Positions 43,009 through 52,541 are shown, numbered from the stretch's first letter. The stretch: DNA of 64,000 nt from JBBPZA01 sp963728925 (GCA_963728925.1 CAVSMB010000029.1:124001-188000); one strand, 5' to 3'. Notes: generated by a model from the letters alone, not told the origin. Made by a program: numbers and translations.

Positions 43009-43031
43009 GTGAGCCGCTAGGGTCCGGCGCC

Positions 43032-44130
43032 GTGAGCGAGCCGACCGGGGAGAGCCGCCTCGGCGACGGGCGCCTCGACACCGGCGACGTGCGCCGCTTC
43101 GTCGCGGACGCTGCTCGTCGTCCTCGGGTCGGTGCTGGCGCTCGTCGGGGGCGTGGCCCTCTACGCGCGCCAGGAGATCTTCGACGCGGACAACTTCGCC
43201 CGGCGCGCCGCGGTCTCGCTGCGCAACGGCGACGTGCGCAGCGAGATCTCCGACCAGATCGTCGACCAGATCATCGAGCAGGGCTCGGGGGAGCTGATCC
43301 AGGCCAAGCCGCTCCTCGAGGCCGTGGTCTCCAACGTGTTGGACTCCGCGCCGTTCCGCAGCATCTTCCGCAAGGCCGTGGTGCAGGTGCACCGCGCCGT
43401 CTTCTCGCGCGACGAGGGCTCGATCGTCCTGGACCTCGCCGCGGCCCAGCGCCTGGTCGGTCGCATCGGCTTCGGTGAGCTGAAGGGCAAGGACGACCTC
43501 TACCTCTGCCACACGCTGTGCGAGATCGGCGCGACCAAGCTCGTCACCGGCCTGCGGCAGCTCAAGGACTTCCTCGACGACTACCCCAACGAGGTCGTCA
43601 TGGTCTTCATCCAAGACGCGATCAGCCCGCAGAGCACCGCGCAGGCCTTCCGCGAGGCGGGGCTCGAGTCGCGGCTCTACGTCCACGCGCGCAACGACGA
43701 CTGGCCCACGCTGCGGCAGATGATCCGCTCGGGGCGACGCGTGTTCGTGCTCGCCGAGGAGACCACGACCGGCGGGCCGCCGTGGTACCACCAGGGCTTC
43801 GACCTCGTCCAGGAGACGCCCTACACCTTCACGTCGCCGGAGGCCCTCGAGGCGCCCTCGAGCTGCCGCCTGAACCGGGGAACGCCGAACAGCCCGCTCT
43901 TCCAGCTCAACCACTGGATCGAGCGCGTGAACCCCTCGCCCGCGCTGGCCCGGCGGGTGAACAGCTCTCGCGTGCTGCTGCGCCGGGCACAGCGCTGTGA
44001 GCGGATCCGCGGGCTGTTGCCCAACCTCGTCAACGTCGACTTCTACGACGAGGGTGACGTGTTCGGCGCCGTGCGCGTGCTCAACGGGCTGCCGCGCACC
44101 GCGCGGCCGACCTACCTGCGATCGCGCTGA
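43032..44130 (+). pseudogene. Chimeric gene: membrane protein N-terminus joined to PI-PLC-like C-terminus, with frameshift
   Basis: A GTG at 43032 starts SEPTGESRLGDGRLDTGDVR. One base too many at about 43108 breaks the frame. The next frame gives VLALVGGVALYARQEIFDAD and NFARRAAVSLRNGDVRSEIS, a membrane-anchored actinobacterial family. After SIVLDLAAAQRLVGRIGFGE the sequence turns into a PI-PLC-like TIM-barrel: ELKGKDDLYLCHTLCEIGA, FLDDYPNEVVMVFIQDAI, RRVFVLAEETTTGGPPWYHQ. The PLC part lacks the first strand and first catalytic His. The join is in frame, so a deletion between two genes is likely. Confidence 0.65.
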
Positions 44131-44159
44131 CGAGCGTGCACTAAGGTCCGCGGCCGCCG

Positions 44160-44696
44160 ATGCCGCGCGTTCCCGCTCTCGTCCTGCCGCTGCTCGCCGT
44201 GCTTGCGCTGGCGGGGTGCGGCGGAGGGGACGAGGACGCCACGTCCTCCGCGCCCGCCAAGCCCGAGGCGCCCGCTCCGGCCGCGACGCAGCCGAGCCAG
44301 GCCGCGACCGGCGCCGATCGCGACCTGGCCACCAAGCCGGCAGTGCGGATCCCGTCGGGCGACCCGCCGCGCAAGATCGTGGTCAAGGACATCGTCGAGG
44401 GCAAGGGCCCGGCCGCCAAGCCCGGCGACACGCTGACCGTCCAGTACGTCGGCAAGAGCTTCTCGACCGGCCAGGAGTTTGACGCCTCCTGGGACCGTGG
44501 CCAGCCGTTCACCTTCCAGCTCGGCTCGGGCATGGTCATCCCCGGCTGGGACGACGGCCTCGAGGGCATGAAGGCCGGCGGCCGGCGCGAGCTGGTCATC
44601 CCCCCGGACCTCGGCTACGGCAGCCAGGGCTCGCCGCCCGCGATCGCGCCCGACGAGACGCTCGTCTTCGTCATCGACCTGGTGAAGATCGGCTAG
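44160..44696 (+). CDS. FKBP-type peptidyl-prolyl isomerase lipoprotein
   Basis: 178 aa. A lipoprotein signal with lipobox LALAGC (Cys at about 20) is followed by a Pro/Ala linker and an FKBP domain: KPGDTLTVQYVGKSFSTGQE, FTFQLGSGMVIPGWDDGLEG, GGRRELVIPPDLGYGSQG. It should sit outside the membrane and help proteins fold. The TAG stop at 44694-44696 lies inside the 7-bp target duplication (GGCTAGC) of the following IS1634 element, so the insertion hit the very end of the gene but left the protein intact. Confidence 0.92.
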   Translation: MPRVPALVLPLLAVLALAGCGGGDEDATSSAPAKPEAPAPAATQPSQAATGADRDLATKPAVRIPSGDPPRKIVVKDIVEGKGPAAKPGDTLTVQYVGKSFSTGQEFDASWDRGQPFTFQLGSGMVIPGWDDGLEGMKAGGRRELVIPPDLGYGSQGSPPAIAPDETLVFVIDLVKIG

Positions 44697-44698
44697 CT

Positions 44699-44713
44699 GC
44701 GTTTTCCGCAGTT
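44699..44713. repeat. IS1634 left inverted repeat
   Basis: GCGTTTTCCGCAGTT, identical to the reverse complement of 46618-46632. Confidence 0.88.
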
Positions 44714-44856
44714 GAGGGCGGGTTGGTGTGCGGGTTTCGTAGCGCCGGTCGGGGTTTTCGGCGCGTGGGGCGCGTTCGGCTGCGGCCGTGTTGTGGCAAC
44801 TCTGGCTGTAGGTTGGTCTAGGTTCCGTCCGTTCGGGCGGCTAGCGTTGTGGCAAC

Positions 44857-46638
44857 ATGTTCGTCAAGGAAACCACGGTCAGGCGGGGCCCGCGCTCGTA
44901 CACGTATCTGCAGATGGTCGAGGGGTACCGTGACGAGCGCGGCCGGGTGCGCCATCGTGTTGTGGCAAACCTTGGTCGCAAGGATGCGCTGAAGGAGTCG
45001 GGGCAGCTGGAGGCGCTGGCGGGTTCGTTCGCCCGCTTGGACCCGCCGCTGGTTGGGGTGCGCCGGGACGTCGGGCCGCTGCTGTTGGTCGCGCACTTGC
45101 TGGCGGCGCTGGACGTGGCGGGGACGGTCGACCGGTCGCTGCCGCGCTCGGCGCGTTCGCAGCTGTCGGTCGGCGAGGTCGTCGCCGCGCTGGTCGCCAG
45201 TCGGTTGTGCTCGCCCTCGCCCCTGTATGACGTCGCCGGGTGGGCGTCGGGCGCGGCGGTCCACGAGCTGCTGGCGATCCCGGCGGCGCTGCTCAACGAT
45301 GACCGCCTGGGGCGGGCGCTTGAGACCTTCGCGGTCTATGCCGAAGGGGTGCGAGGCGCGGTCGCCGCCCGCGCGATCGAGCGCTTCGGCCTGGACGCCG
45401 GGCGGCTGCACGTCGACCTGACCACGGTCCGTGTGGCCGGCGCCTATGAGCACTCCGCGCTGGTGGCCAAGGGCTGGGGCTCAGACCGCCGCGTGGTGCG
45501 TCAGGTCCGCGCGTTGCAGGCCTCAACGCCGGAGGGCGTCTCGCTGTACCTGCGCCCGGACCCCGGCAACGCGGCCGAGCTGACGCTCGTCGGCGCGGCG
45601 CTCGAACGGCTGCTCGAGCTCTCTGCGCCGGGGATGCTGATGGTCTGCGACTCGGCGATCGGGCGGCCCAAGACGCTGTGTCAGATCGACCGCGCCGGGT
45701 TGCGCTTCATCGCGCCGCTGCGGGCCTCAACCGGCTTCAAAGAGCGCTACCTGGCCGAGCTGGGCCCGCGGGCGCTGCGGGCGCTGGGCTACGTCGCCGA
45801 GCGCGAACGCGGCCTGCCCGCCCAGCGGCGCACCCGCTTCCGCGGCGCGCTAGTCGACTGGCAGATCGACGACCCCGAGACCGGCCGGCCGCGCCGCTTC
45901 CGGGTCGCCTACATCCACTCCTCCGAAGAGGCGCGCGAGGTCGCCGCCGCCCGCGAACGCGCGCTGGCCAAGGCCGAAGCGCAGCTCGCGCGCGTCACGC
46001 GCGGCCTCGGCGGGCGCCACTACAAGACCCGCGCGCAGGTCGAGCGCCGCGTCGGTCAGATCATCGGCCCCAACATCGCCGGGCTGATCGCCGTCAAGGT
46101 CGCCACGCGCGCCGGCAAGCCGACCCTCACCTACGCGCGCGACCCGGCCGCGATCGAGCGGGCCGCGGCCACCGACGGCATCTACGCGCTGGCCACCAAC
46201 CAGCCCGGACGGCTGAGCGCCGGGCGCGTGCTCGCCCTCTACAAAGACCAGCAGATCGTCGAGCGCCGCCACCGCGATCTCAAGCAGACGCTCAAGGTCC
46301 GCCCGATCTTTTTGCACAACGACGACCGCATCTACGCGCTGACCAGCATCGTCGGCATCGCCCTGTTGATCTTCGGCCTGATCGAGTCCCAGACGCGCCG
46401 CGCGCTCGACAATGACGAGCAGCTGCCCGGCCTGCTGCCCGAAGGCCGCGCCGCCAAGCCCACCGGCCGCAACATCCTCACCGCCTTCCAAGGCCTCGGC
46501 CTCACCTACACCCAGCACGGCATCGAACTGGACCGCCTCACCCCCACCCAGCAGCGCATCCTCGAACTGCTCGAAATCCAGCCGCCCTGGCCACAACAGG
46601 CACAGGTAGCGCTCACGAACTGCGGAAAACGCGGCTAG
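44857..46638 (+). CDS. IS1634-family transposase, stop codon borrowed from target
   Basis: 593 aa. The N-terminus MFVKETTVRRGPRSYTYLQM and VVANLGRKDALKESGQ is typical of IS1634. LLNDDRLGRALETF, LDAGRLHVDLTTVRVAGAY (first Asp), LMVCDSAIGRPKTL (second Asp) and DQQIVERRHRDLKQTLKVRP (Glu) form the core. The frame has no stop inside the element: it crosses the right inverted repeat (NCGKR) and ends at TAG 46636-46638 in the duplicated target, the copy of the FKBP stop codon. The tail would differ at every insertion site. Confidence 0.88.
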   Translation: MFVKETTVRRGPRSYTYLQMVEGYRDERGRVRHRVVANLGRKDALKESGQLEALAGSFARLDPPLVGVRRDVGPLLLVAHLLAALDVAGTVDRSLPRSARSQLSVGEVVAALVASRLCSPSPLYDVAGWASGAAVHELLAIPAALLNDDRLGRALETFAVYAEGVRGAVAARAIERFGLDAGRLHVDLTTVRVAGAYEHSALVAKGWGSDRRVVRQVRALQASTPEGVSLYLRPDPGNAAELTLVGAALERLLELSAPGMLMVCDSAIGRPKTLCQIDRAGLRFIAPLRASTGFKERYLAELGPRALRALGYVAERERGLPAQRRTRFRGALVDWQIDDPETGRPRRFRVAYIHSSEEAREVAAARERALAKAEAQLARVTRGLGGRHYKTRAQVERRVGQIIGPNIAGLIAVKVATRAGKPTLTYARDPAAIERAAATDGIYALATNQPGRLSAGRVLALYKDQQIVERRHRDLKQTLKVRPIFLHNDDRIYALTSIVGIALLIFGLIESQTRRALDNDEQLPGLLPEGRAAKPTGRNILTAFQGLGLTYTQHGIELDRLTPTQQRILELLEIQPPWPQQAQVALTNCGKRG

Positions 46639-48817
46639 CGGGCGTCACCCGGCCGCCGACGAGGTCGTGGATGGCCTCGGTGGCCGCAACGATCCGCTCA
46701 GCCTCGCCGGCCATGGCGGGGTCGTCGGATGGGAGGCTGCGCAGGCCGGCGCGCAGCTGCGGCAGCGGCCCGGGCGCCTCACCCGCACGGACCGCGTCGG
46801 CCGCGTCGGCGAGCGCCTGGTCGAGATCGCCGGCGAGGGCGGTGAGCGGGGGCCCGCCGGCCGCGTGTCCCGAAACGTGAGCCTCGGCGGCCACCGCGCT
46901 GAGCGAGAGCCGCTCGGTCTCGGCGAGCACGCCGGCCGCCGCGTCGACACCCGCCCGGTGGCTGGCCGGCTCGGCGAGCACACGGCGCAGGGACTCCTCG
47001 GCGTTGGCGCGGGCGACCAGCGCGCGGTCGCGCGCACTCTCGATCGCGCCGGGCGCGACGGGGGCGCCGGCGTAGGCGCCGAGAACCTCGGCGAGGTAGG
47101 CACGGTCGGCCTCGAGCAGGTCGGCGAGCGTGCCGGGCAGGCGCGCGGACTCCCACGTCGGCCAGACGAGCCAGGCGAGCAGCGCGAGGGCGGCGCCCAC
47201 CGCCGTGTCAATGCCGCGGTCCACCGCGGCGGTGAGCTCCGGCACCCCGCCGAGACTGACCAGGAAGACGATCATCGCGGTGATCGAGAGAGTGAAGATG
47301 CCGTAGTTGGCGTAGAAGAACGCGTACACGCCGGTCGCGAAGACGAAGATGAGCGCGATCAGGACGCCATCGCCCGGATCGGTGAGCGCGACCAGCGCGG
47401 TGGCCACCACGATCCCGAGCGCGGTGCCGGCGTAGCGCTGCGCCCCGCGCGTGAACGTCGTCGCGAAGTCGGGTCGCAGGACGAAGACGACGGTCAGCGG
47501 GACCCAGTAGCCGCGTCCGAAGCCGCCGACCCGGTACACCGCGACCGCGACGCCGAGGGTGACGCCCAGGCGCAGTGCGTGCTGGAGGGGGAGCGAGCGC
47601 CACGTCAGGTTGGCGCGCAGCACGGTGAGCGGCGGCGGGCGCCGGCGCCGCGCCTCCCAGCCGGCGATGACGGCCGGCGCCCGATCGCGGTCGCCCGTCG
47701 CCGGCTCGCGCGGCGACCGCAGCCGGGCGAGACCGCCCCGGCCCGGCCCACGCGGCGACTGCAGCCTCGCCAGACCGCCGCGGGCCTCCGTAGCGACGTC
47801 GACGGCGCCGCGCAGGGCGACGCGCACCGACTCGAGCAGCGACAGCGCGTCCTCCACGTCGCGGTCCCCCGCGCCGGCGGCCCGCAGCTTCTCTGTCCGC
47901 GAGGCCATCTCCGCGCGCGCCTCTCCCACGTCGAGGGGCATCCGGCCCGACTCGACGCCGGTCGCCACCGCCTCGAGCAGCTCGGCCACCCCGGCCAGCA
48001 GCCTGTCGAGGGGCGGCCCGGCCCGCTGCGCCGCGTCCCCGGCCACGATCCTCCAGCGCGCGTCGGCGAGCCCGACGAGCGCCACCGAGAGCCGGTCGGC
48101 GGCGTCGAGCAGCGTCCGCAGCACGTCGGTGCTCTGGTTTTGCAGGTAGCTGCGACCGTGGGCGTCGAGCAGCGACGCGCGGGCCGCGTCGATCGCCGGG
48201 CGCGCACCCTCCACCCCGTCGGGCGTCGCGGCCCCGCCTTCCAACGACGCGGCCAGCGCCCGGTAGGCGCCGGCGATCGCGGCGCGCTCGGGCCGTCGCG
48301 GGGCGAGCGGCCACACGAGCAGGGCCAGCGATGCCTGCAGCACCCCGCCCGCGAGCGCCAGCGCGCCCCTGCCCAGGGCCTCGTCGAGGGGCAGCGGGAA
48401 GTCCGCGGCGATCAGCAGGGCGAGCGCCGCGTTCAGGGCCACGAACGCCGTCTGGCGGCTGAAGGCGACGGCGAGCCCCGCCGCGAAGCCCCACACCGCC
48501 ATCAGCACGACGGTGAGAACGTCGCTGTTGCCCGTCCAGGTCCCGATCGTCGTCGAGGCGCCCGCGACGACCGCCGCGGCCACCAGCGTGCGCGCCCGCG
48601 AGGCGAAGGGCCCGCCGAGGTCGCAGAAGCCCACGAGCATCGCGGCGCCCGCCATGACGATGCCCTCGGTGCGATAGCCCGTCGCGGCGCCGACCACCAG
48701 CGGGAGGCAGATGCCCAGCGCGTTGCGTGCGCCGGTCCCGATGGCGAGCTGAGAACGGTCAAGGCGGACCGCGGCCTCGAGGATCTGCCGGCGGGCCGGC
48801 GCCGCGGTGCTCCTCAC
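46613..48817 (-). CDS. FUSC/aromatic-acid-exporter-like membrane protein
   Basis: 734 aa with two membrane halves of about six spans each (ALGICLPLVVGAATGY, VVLMAVWGFAAGLAVAFS; then LQHALRLGVTLGVAVAVYRV and YWVPLTVVFVLRPDFATTFT with RYAGTALG). The YWxPLTVxxVLRPDF and R.aGTalG motifs are those of the FUSC/YccS family. A cytosolic helical region lies between and after the halves. The last residues (RVFRSS-stop) are encoded by the right end of the IS1634 element; before insertion the frame would have run into the 3' end of the FKBP gene. Confidence 0.85.
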   Translation of the reverse strand: MRSTAAPARRQILEAAVRLDRSQLAIGTGARNALGICLPLVVGAATGYRTEGIVMAGAAMLVGFCDLGGPFASRARTLVAAAVVAGASTTIGTWTGNSDVLTVVLMAVWGFAAGLAVAFSRQTAFVALNAALALLIAADFPLPLDEALGRGALALAGGVLQASLALLVWPLAPRRPERAAIAGAYRALAASLEGGAATPDGVEGARPAIDAARASLLDAHGRSYLQNQSTDVLRTLLDAADRLSVALVGLADARWRIVAGDAAQRAGPPLDRLLAGVAELLEAVATGVESGRMPLDVGEARAEMASRTEKLRAAGAGDRDVEDALSLLESVRVALRGAVDVATEARGGLARLQSPRGPGRGGLARLRSPREPATGDRDRAPAVIAGWEARRRRPPPLTVLRANLTWRSLPLQHALRLGVTLGVAVAVYRVGGFGRGYWVPLTVVFVLRPDFATTFTRGAQRYAGTALGIVVATALVALTDPGDGVLIALIFVFATGVYAFFYANYGIFTLSITAMIVFLVSLGGVPELTAAVDRGIDTAVGAALALLAWLVWPTWESARLPGTLADLLEADRAYLAEVLGAYAGAPVAPGAIESARDRALVARANAEESLRRVLAEPASHRAGVDAAAGVLAETERLSLSAVAAEAHVSGHAAGGPPLTALAGDLDQALADAADAVRAGEAPGPLPQLRAGLRSLPSDDPAMAGEAERIVAATEAIHDLVGGRVTPASRVFRSS
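46618..46632. repeat. IS1634 right inverted repeat
   Basis: AACTGCGGAAAACGC, an exact reverse complement of the left end. GGCTAGC follows at 46633-46639. The repeat is read by two genes, the transposase (plus) and the FUSC gene (minus). Confidence 0.88.
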
Positions 48818-48826
48818 CGGCCGATC

Positions 48827-50419
48827 CTAGGCCGACGGCTCCTGCGCGGGCGCGACCGTCGCCCGCCGGCCGAGCCTGAGGCGGCCGCCGACGAAGAGGA
48901 TCGTGATGGCGACGCCGATCAGCGCGATGGCCGCGTCGACGCGAAACGCCCATTGGACTCCGTGGACGAAGGCGTCGCCGACGAGCTCGGTGACCGTGTC
49001 GGCGCGGCCCGGGAAGCGCGCGAGGACCTGCTGGGCGGAGTCGGTCCCGGCGAGGATCCCCTGGACGTCCTCGACCTCGCTGCGGCTGACCGCCGTGCCC
49101 AGCGCCTGCACGTCGCTGGCCAGCTTGTCGTGGGAGGCCGTTGCGAAGATCGTCGTTGTGAGCCCGAGGCCGACCGAGCCGCCCGCGACCTGGAACATGT
49201 AGAGGATCGCGCCGGCCAGGCTGGCGCGCGACGGGTCGAGCACGGTGACCGCCGCGGTGGTGACCGTCGGGATGAACAGCCCCGACCCGATGCCGAGCAT
49301 GACCATGCCGGGCACGGCGGCGAGGTAGCCCGACTCGACCTGGATCAGCGAGAGCGCGAAGGTGCCCGCGCACATCAGCGACGCCCCGACCGACATGATG
49401 GGCTTGGCCCCCAGGCGCTCGTAGAGGCTGCCCGCGATGAAGGAGACGAGGGCGAAGCAGCCCATGAACGGAAGCAGCGCCGCACCCGCCTCGAGCGGCG
49501 AGTACTCCAGGAGCTTCTGGAAGTACTGGGGGACGTAGAGCAGCGCCGCGAAGAAGGTCACGGCCAGGCACACCACGGCGAAGCACGCCCACGTGAAGTC
49601 CCAGTTGCCCATGACGTCGCCGGGCACGAGCGCGTTGGCGCCGGCGCGCCGCTCGAGCCACGCGAAGATCAGGAGCAGCACGACGCTCGCGGCGATCATC
49701 GCCCAGATCAGCGGGTCGCCCAGCCCCTTGTCGGTCGCGATGTCGAGGGCGAGCAGCAGGACGACGAGCGCGACGGTGAGGGTCACCACCCCGGCGTAGT
49801 CGACCCGGTCGCCGGCGTCCTCGACGGCGGGCTGGTGGATGAAGCGCCAGGTCACGAGGATCGCGAAGGCGCACACCGGCAGGTTCAGGAAGAACACCCA
49901 GCGCCAGCTCAGTGCGTCGGTGAGCAACCCCCCGAGCAGCGGGCCGAAGGCGTTGCCGATCCCGGCCACGCCGAGGATGAGCCCGCCGGCCAGCCCGGCC
50001 TTCTTCGCGGGCAGCGCCGCGAAGGTCATCCCGAGGATCGCCGGCCACATGATCGCGCCGCCGACGCCCATCAGCGCGCGCGCCCCGAGCAGCGTCCCGA
50101 TCGTCGGCGCCGCTCCCGAGAGCGCCGAGAACACCGCGAAGATCCCCGCTCCGACGAAGAACAGCCGGCGCCGGCCGAACATGTCCGCCAGCCGCCCGCC
50201 GGTGATGATCAGGCACCCGAAGACCAGCGCGTAGCCGTTGATGACCCACTGCACCGTGTCGACGTCGGTGTCGAACTCCTTCTCGATCACCGGAAGCGCG
50301 ACGGCGAGGGCGGTGAAGTCGTTGGCGATGAGGAACACGCCGAGCCCCATCGCGACGAGCGCGAGCAGGGTTCCGCGCGACAGACGCTCGCCCGGGGCGG
50401 CCGTGGCCGGGTCGTCCAT
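48827..50419 (-). CDS. MFS drug exporter, DHA2 (EmrB/QacA) type
   Basis: 530 aa from the ATG at 50419. Fourteen membrane spans are predicted. Motif A reads GGRLADMFGRRRLFFVGAGI. The family motif C region (GVAGIGNAFGPLLGGLLTDA) and WRWVFFLNLPV in the fifth span are typical of the 14-helix drug:H+ antiporter group. It exports hydrophobic or cationic drugs using the proton gradient. No regulator is adjacent. A longer start (50458) adds a non-hydrophobic leader and is less likely. Confidence 0.9.
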   Translation of the reverse strand: MDDPATAAPGERLSRGTLLALVAMGLGVFLIANDFTALAVALPVIEKEFDTDVDTVQWVINGYALVFGCLIITGGRLADMFGRRRLFFVGAGIFAVFSALSGAAPTIGTLLGARALMGVGGAIMWPAILGMTFAALPAKKAGLAGGLILGVAGIGNAFGPLLGGLLTDALSWRWVFFLNLPVCAFAILVTWRFIHQPAVEDAGDRVDYAGVVTLTVALVVLLLALDIATDKGLGDPLIWAMIAASVVLLLIFAWLERRAGANALVPGDVMGNWDFTWACFAVVCLAVTFFAALLYVPQYFQKLLEYSPLEAGAALLPFMGCFALVSFIAGSLYERLGAKPIMSVGASLMCAGTFALSLIQVESGYLAAVPGMVMLGIGSGLFIPTVTTAAVTVLDPSRASLAGAILYMFQVAGGSVGLGLTTTIFATASHDKLASDVQALGTAVSRSEVEDVQGILAGTDSAQQVLARFPGRADTVTELVGDAFVHGVQWAFRVDAAIALIGVAITILFVGGRLRLGRRATVAPAQEPSA

Positions 50420-50556
50420 GACCAGGATGTCGTACCAGACACCGCGGCGGCCCCGCAACGGCGCTCGACCTGCGTTCGAGGACCGCGCCGGAGCCGCGGC
50501 CGGGCGCGAGGCTAGAGTGCCCAGGCCGTGAGGGTCGATCGCTCAGGGCCGCGGCG

Positions 50557-51447
50557 ATGAGCCCGGGGGTCGCGGCGGGCGCAGGGATCGCCCTCGTCGC
50601 GGCGATGTGCTTCGAGGGCGCCTACGTGCTGCAGGCCATGGAGGCGCGGCGGGTCCACCAGCGCCACGCCCTGCGCGGCTCGCTGCTCTTCGTGCTCGCC
50701 CGCCGCGGGCGCTGGCTGGCCGGCGGGGCGCTCGTGCTCGCGGGCGTGGGGCTCCAGGTGACCGCCTTCCAGCTCGCGCCGGTCGCCGTCGTCCAGCCGG
50801 TGCTCGCGCTCGGCCTGGTCCTCCTCCTGTACCTCGGCCACCACGTGCTCGGCGAGCCGGTCGGCCGGCGCGAGCTGCTCGCCGTGGCGGCCATCGTGGC
50901 CGGCGTCGTCGTGCTCGCCGTGCTGGCGCCGGAGGTGAGCGACTCGCTGCCCTCGCCGGTCGGCCTCGTCATCGCGCTCGGGGCCCTGGGCCTCGTCGTC
51001 GTGGCGCCGTTCGCCGTCCAGCGCCTCGGCGGTAGCGTCGATCCGCGCCTGCTGATCGTCAGCGCGGGCGCCGGCGACGCGTGGGCCGCGCTCGGACTGA
51101 AGCTTCTCTCGGTGGACCTCGCCAACCAGCGCTGGCTCGGCGCGGCCGCCTGGGCCGTGGGGGCGGGGTGCGCGGGAGTGCTCGGGCTGACGGCCGAGAT
51201 GACCGCGCTGCAGCGACTGCCGGCGACGCGCGTCGCGCCGCCGATCCTCGTGGCCCAGGTGGTGATCCCCGTCGCGCTCGCGCCGGCGGTGGCCGGCGAG
51301 GGGCTGGGCTCAACCCCCGCCGAAGCGGTCGGCGTGTGCCTCGCGCTTGCGACGGTCGCCGGCGCGGCCGCGGTGCTCGGGGCCTCCTCGCCGGTCCGCG
51401 GGCTCGAGGCGCCCGAGGGCGATCCCGAGCCGGAGGCGGCGCGGTGA
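50557..51447 (+). CDS. DMT-superfamily transporter (NIPA/EamA-like)
   Basis: 296 aa with about nine to ten membrane spans. The start GIALVAAMCFEGAYVLQAME and RWLAGGALVLAGVGLQVTAF match NIPA-type or EamA-like proteins, with VAVVQPVLALGLVLLLYLG in the third to fourth span. The substrate (Mg2+ or a metabolite) is unknown. The stop overlaps the GTG start of the glycosyltransferase gene, so the two are coupled. Divergent from the MFS gene. Confidence 0.82.
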   Translation: MSPGVAAGAGIALVAAMCFEGAYVLQAMEARRVHQRHALRGSLLFVLARRGRWLAGGALVLAGVGLQVTAFQLAPVAVVQPVLALGLVLLLYLGHHVLGEPVGRRELLAVAAIVAGVVVLAVLAPEVSDSLPSPVGLVIALGALGLVVVAPFAVQRLGGSVDPRLLIVSAGAGDAWAALGLKLLSVDLANQRWLGAAAWAVGAGCAGVLGLTAEMTALQRLPATRVAPPILVAQVVIPVALAPAVAGEGLGSTPAEAVGVCLALATVAGAAAVLGASSPVRGLEAPEGDPEPEAAR

Positions 51448-52541
51448 GGGTCCTGATCTTCTCCGCCTCGATCGGGGAGGGGCACGACCTCCCGGCGCGG
51501 ATGCTCGCCGACGACCTCGCCGACCTCGACCCGGGCGGGGAGGTGGAGATCGTCGACAGCCTCGCCGCGGTCGGCTGGCCGGTCGGGCCGATCGTGCTGA
51601 ACTCCTCGCCGTTCTTCAGTGAGTGGGGCAACCGCGTCTTCGAGCTCGAGTTCTGGCTGGTGACGCGGGTGGCCGCCGCGCGCGCCGTGGGCGGCGCGGT
51701 CGCCTCGGGCTTCACGCGCCGGCGCATCCTGGCGCTGCTGGACGCGCGACGGCCCGACGTCATCGTCTCGACCTATCCGGGCATCACCGAGCTGCTCGGC
51801 CGCTGGCGCGCGCAGGGCCGCGTGCGCGCGCCCGTAGTCTCGGCGATCACCGACCTCGCGGCGCTACGCTTCTGGGCGCACCCGGCCGTCGACGTGCACC
51901 TCGTCACCCACCCGGAGTCCGCCCAGGAGGTGCGCTCGATCGCGCCCGCGTCCAGGATCGTCCCGGTGCGCGGGCTGAACTCGCCGGAGTTCCTCGTCCC
52001 CCGCGATCAGCGCGACGCTCGCCGGGCGCTCGATCTCCCCGAGGCCGGCAGGCTCGTGGTGGTGTCGGGCGGCGGGTGGGCGGTCGGCGACCTGGGCGGC
52101 GCGGTCGAGGCGGCGCTCGCGCTCGCCGACACCTTCGTGGTGGCCCTGTGCGGGCGCAACGAGACCGTCCACGCCGACCTGGAAGGTCGCTTCGGCGCCG
52201 ATCCGCGCGTGCACGTGTGGGGCTTCACCGAGCACATGAGCGACCTGCTCGCCGCCGCCGATGCGCTCGTGCACTCGACCGCGGGCCTGACCGTGCTGGA
52301 GGCGCACGTGCGCGGGTGCCCGATCGTCTCCTACGGCTGGGGCCGCGGCCACATCCGCGCGAACAACCTCGCCTTCGTGCGCTTCGGCCTCGCCGACGTG
52401 GCGAACGACCGGGGCGAGCTGCGCGCGGCGCTCGCGCGAGCGCTGCGCGCGCGCCCCGAGCCAGACCTCTCGTTCGCGCGGCTCCCCACGGCGGCGTCCG
52501 TTGTGCTCGAGGCCGGCGCGCCGGGATCGCTGGCGCCCTGA
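51444..52541 (+). CDS. MGDG-synthase/MurG-like (GT28-type) glycosyltransferase
   Basis: 365 aa from the GTG at 51444. The N-terminal VLIFSASIGEGHDLPARMLA is the GxGH motif of diacylglycerol glucosyl/galactosyltransferases. RPDVIVSTYPG fits the acceptor domain. The C-terminal domain has RLVVVSGGGWAVGDLGGAVE, GFTEHMSDLLAAADALVHST and AGLTVLEAHVRGCPIVSYGW, the nucleotide-sugar site. It probably adds sugar to a lipid. Coupling to the transporter gene suggests a shared envelope role, which is inference. Confidence 0.85.
   Translation: MRVLIFSASIGEGHDLPARMLADDLADLDPGGEVEIVDSLAAVGWPVGPIVLNSSPFFSEWGNRVFELEFWLVTRVAAARAVGGAVASGFTRRRILALLDARRPDVIVSTYPGITELLGRWRAQGRVRAPVVSAITDLAALRFWAHPAVDVHLVTHPESAQEVRSIAPASRIVPVRGLNSPEFLVPRDQRDARRALDLPEAGRLVVVSGGGWAVGDLGGAVEAALALADTFVVALCGRNETVHADLEGRFGADPRVHVWGFTEHMSDLLAAADALVHSTAGLTVLEAHVRGCPIVSYGWGRGHIRANNLAFVRFGLADVANDRGELRAALARALRARPEPDLSFARLPTAASVVLEAGAPGSLAP

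Larger units (their letters stand above)
44698..46632 (+). mobile_element. IS1634-family insertion sequence
   Basis: One transposase gene flanked by perfect 15-bp inverted repeats (44699-44713 and 46618-46632). GGCTAGC appears at 44691-44697 and 46633-46639, a 7-base direct repeat consistent with a target duplication. One T (44698) sits between the left copy and the repeat. The element landed where fkbp and the converging FUSC gene overlapped. Both genes now end at or in the element. It is a different element from the IS1634-like copy at 8234. Confidence 0.88.

Noticed and set aside
46667..50515. A 1282-residue plus-strand open frame
   Set aside because: It runs antisense through the FUSC and MFS genes, both with clear membrane-protein sequence; the frame is a mirror effect of GC-rich codons.
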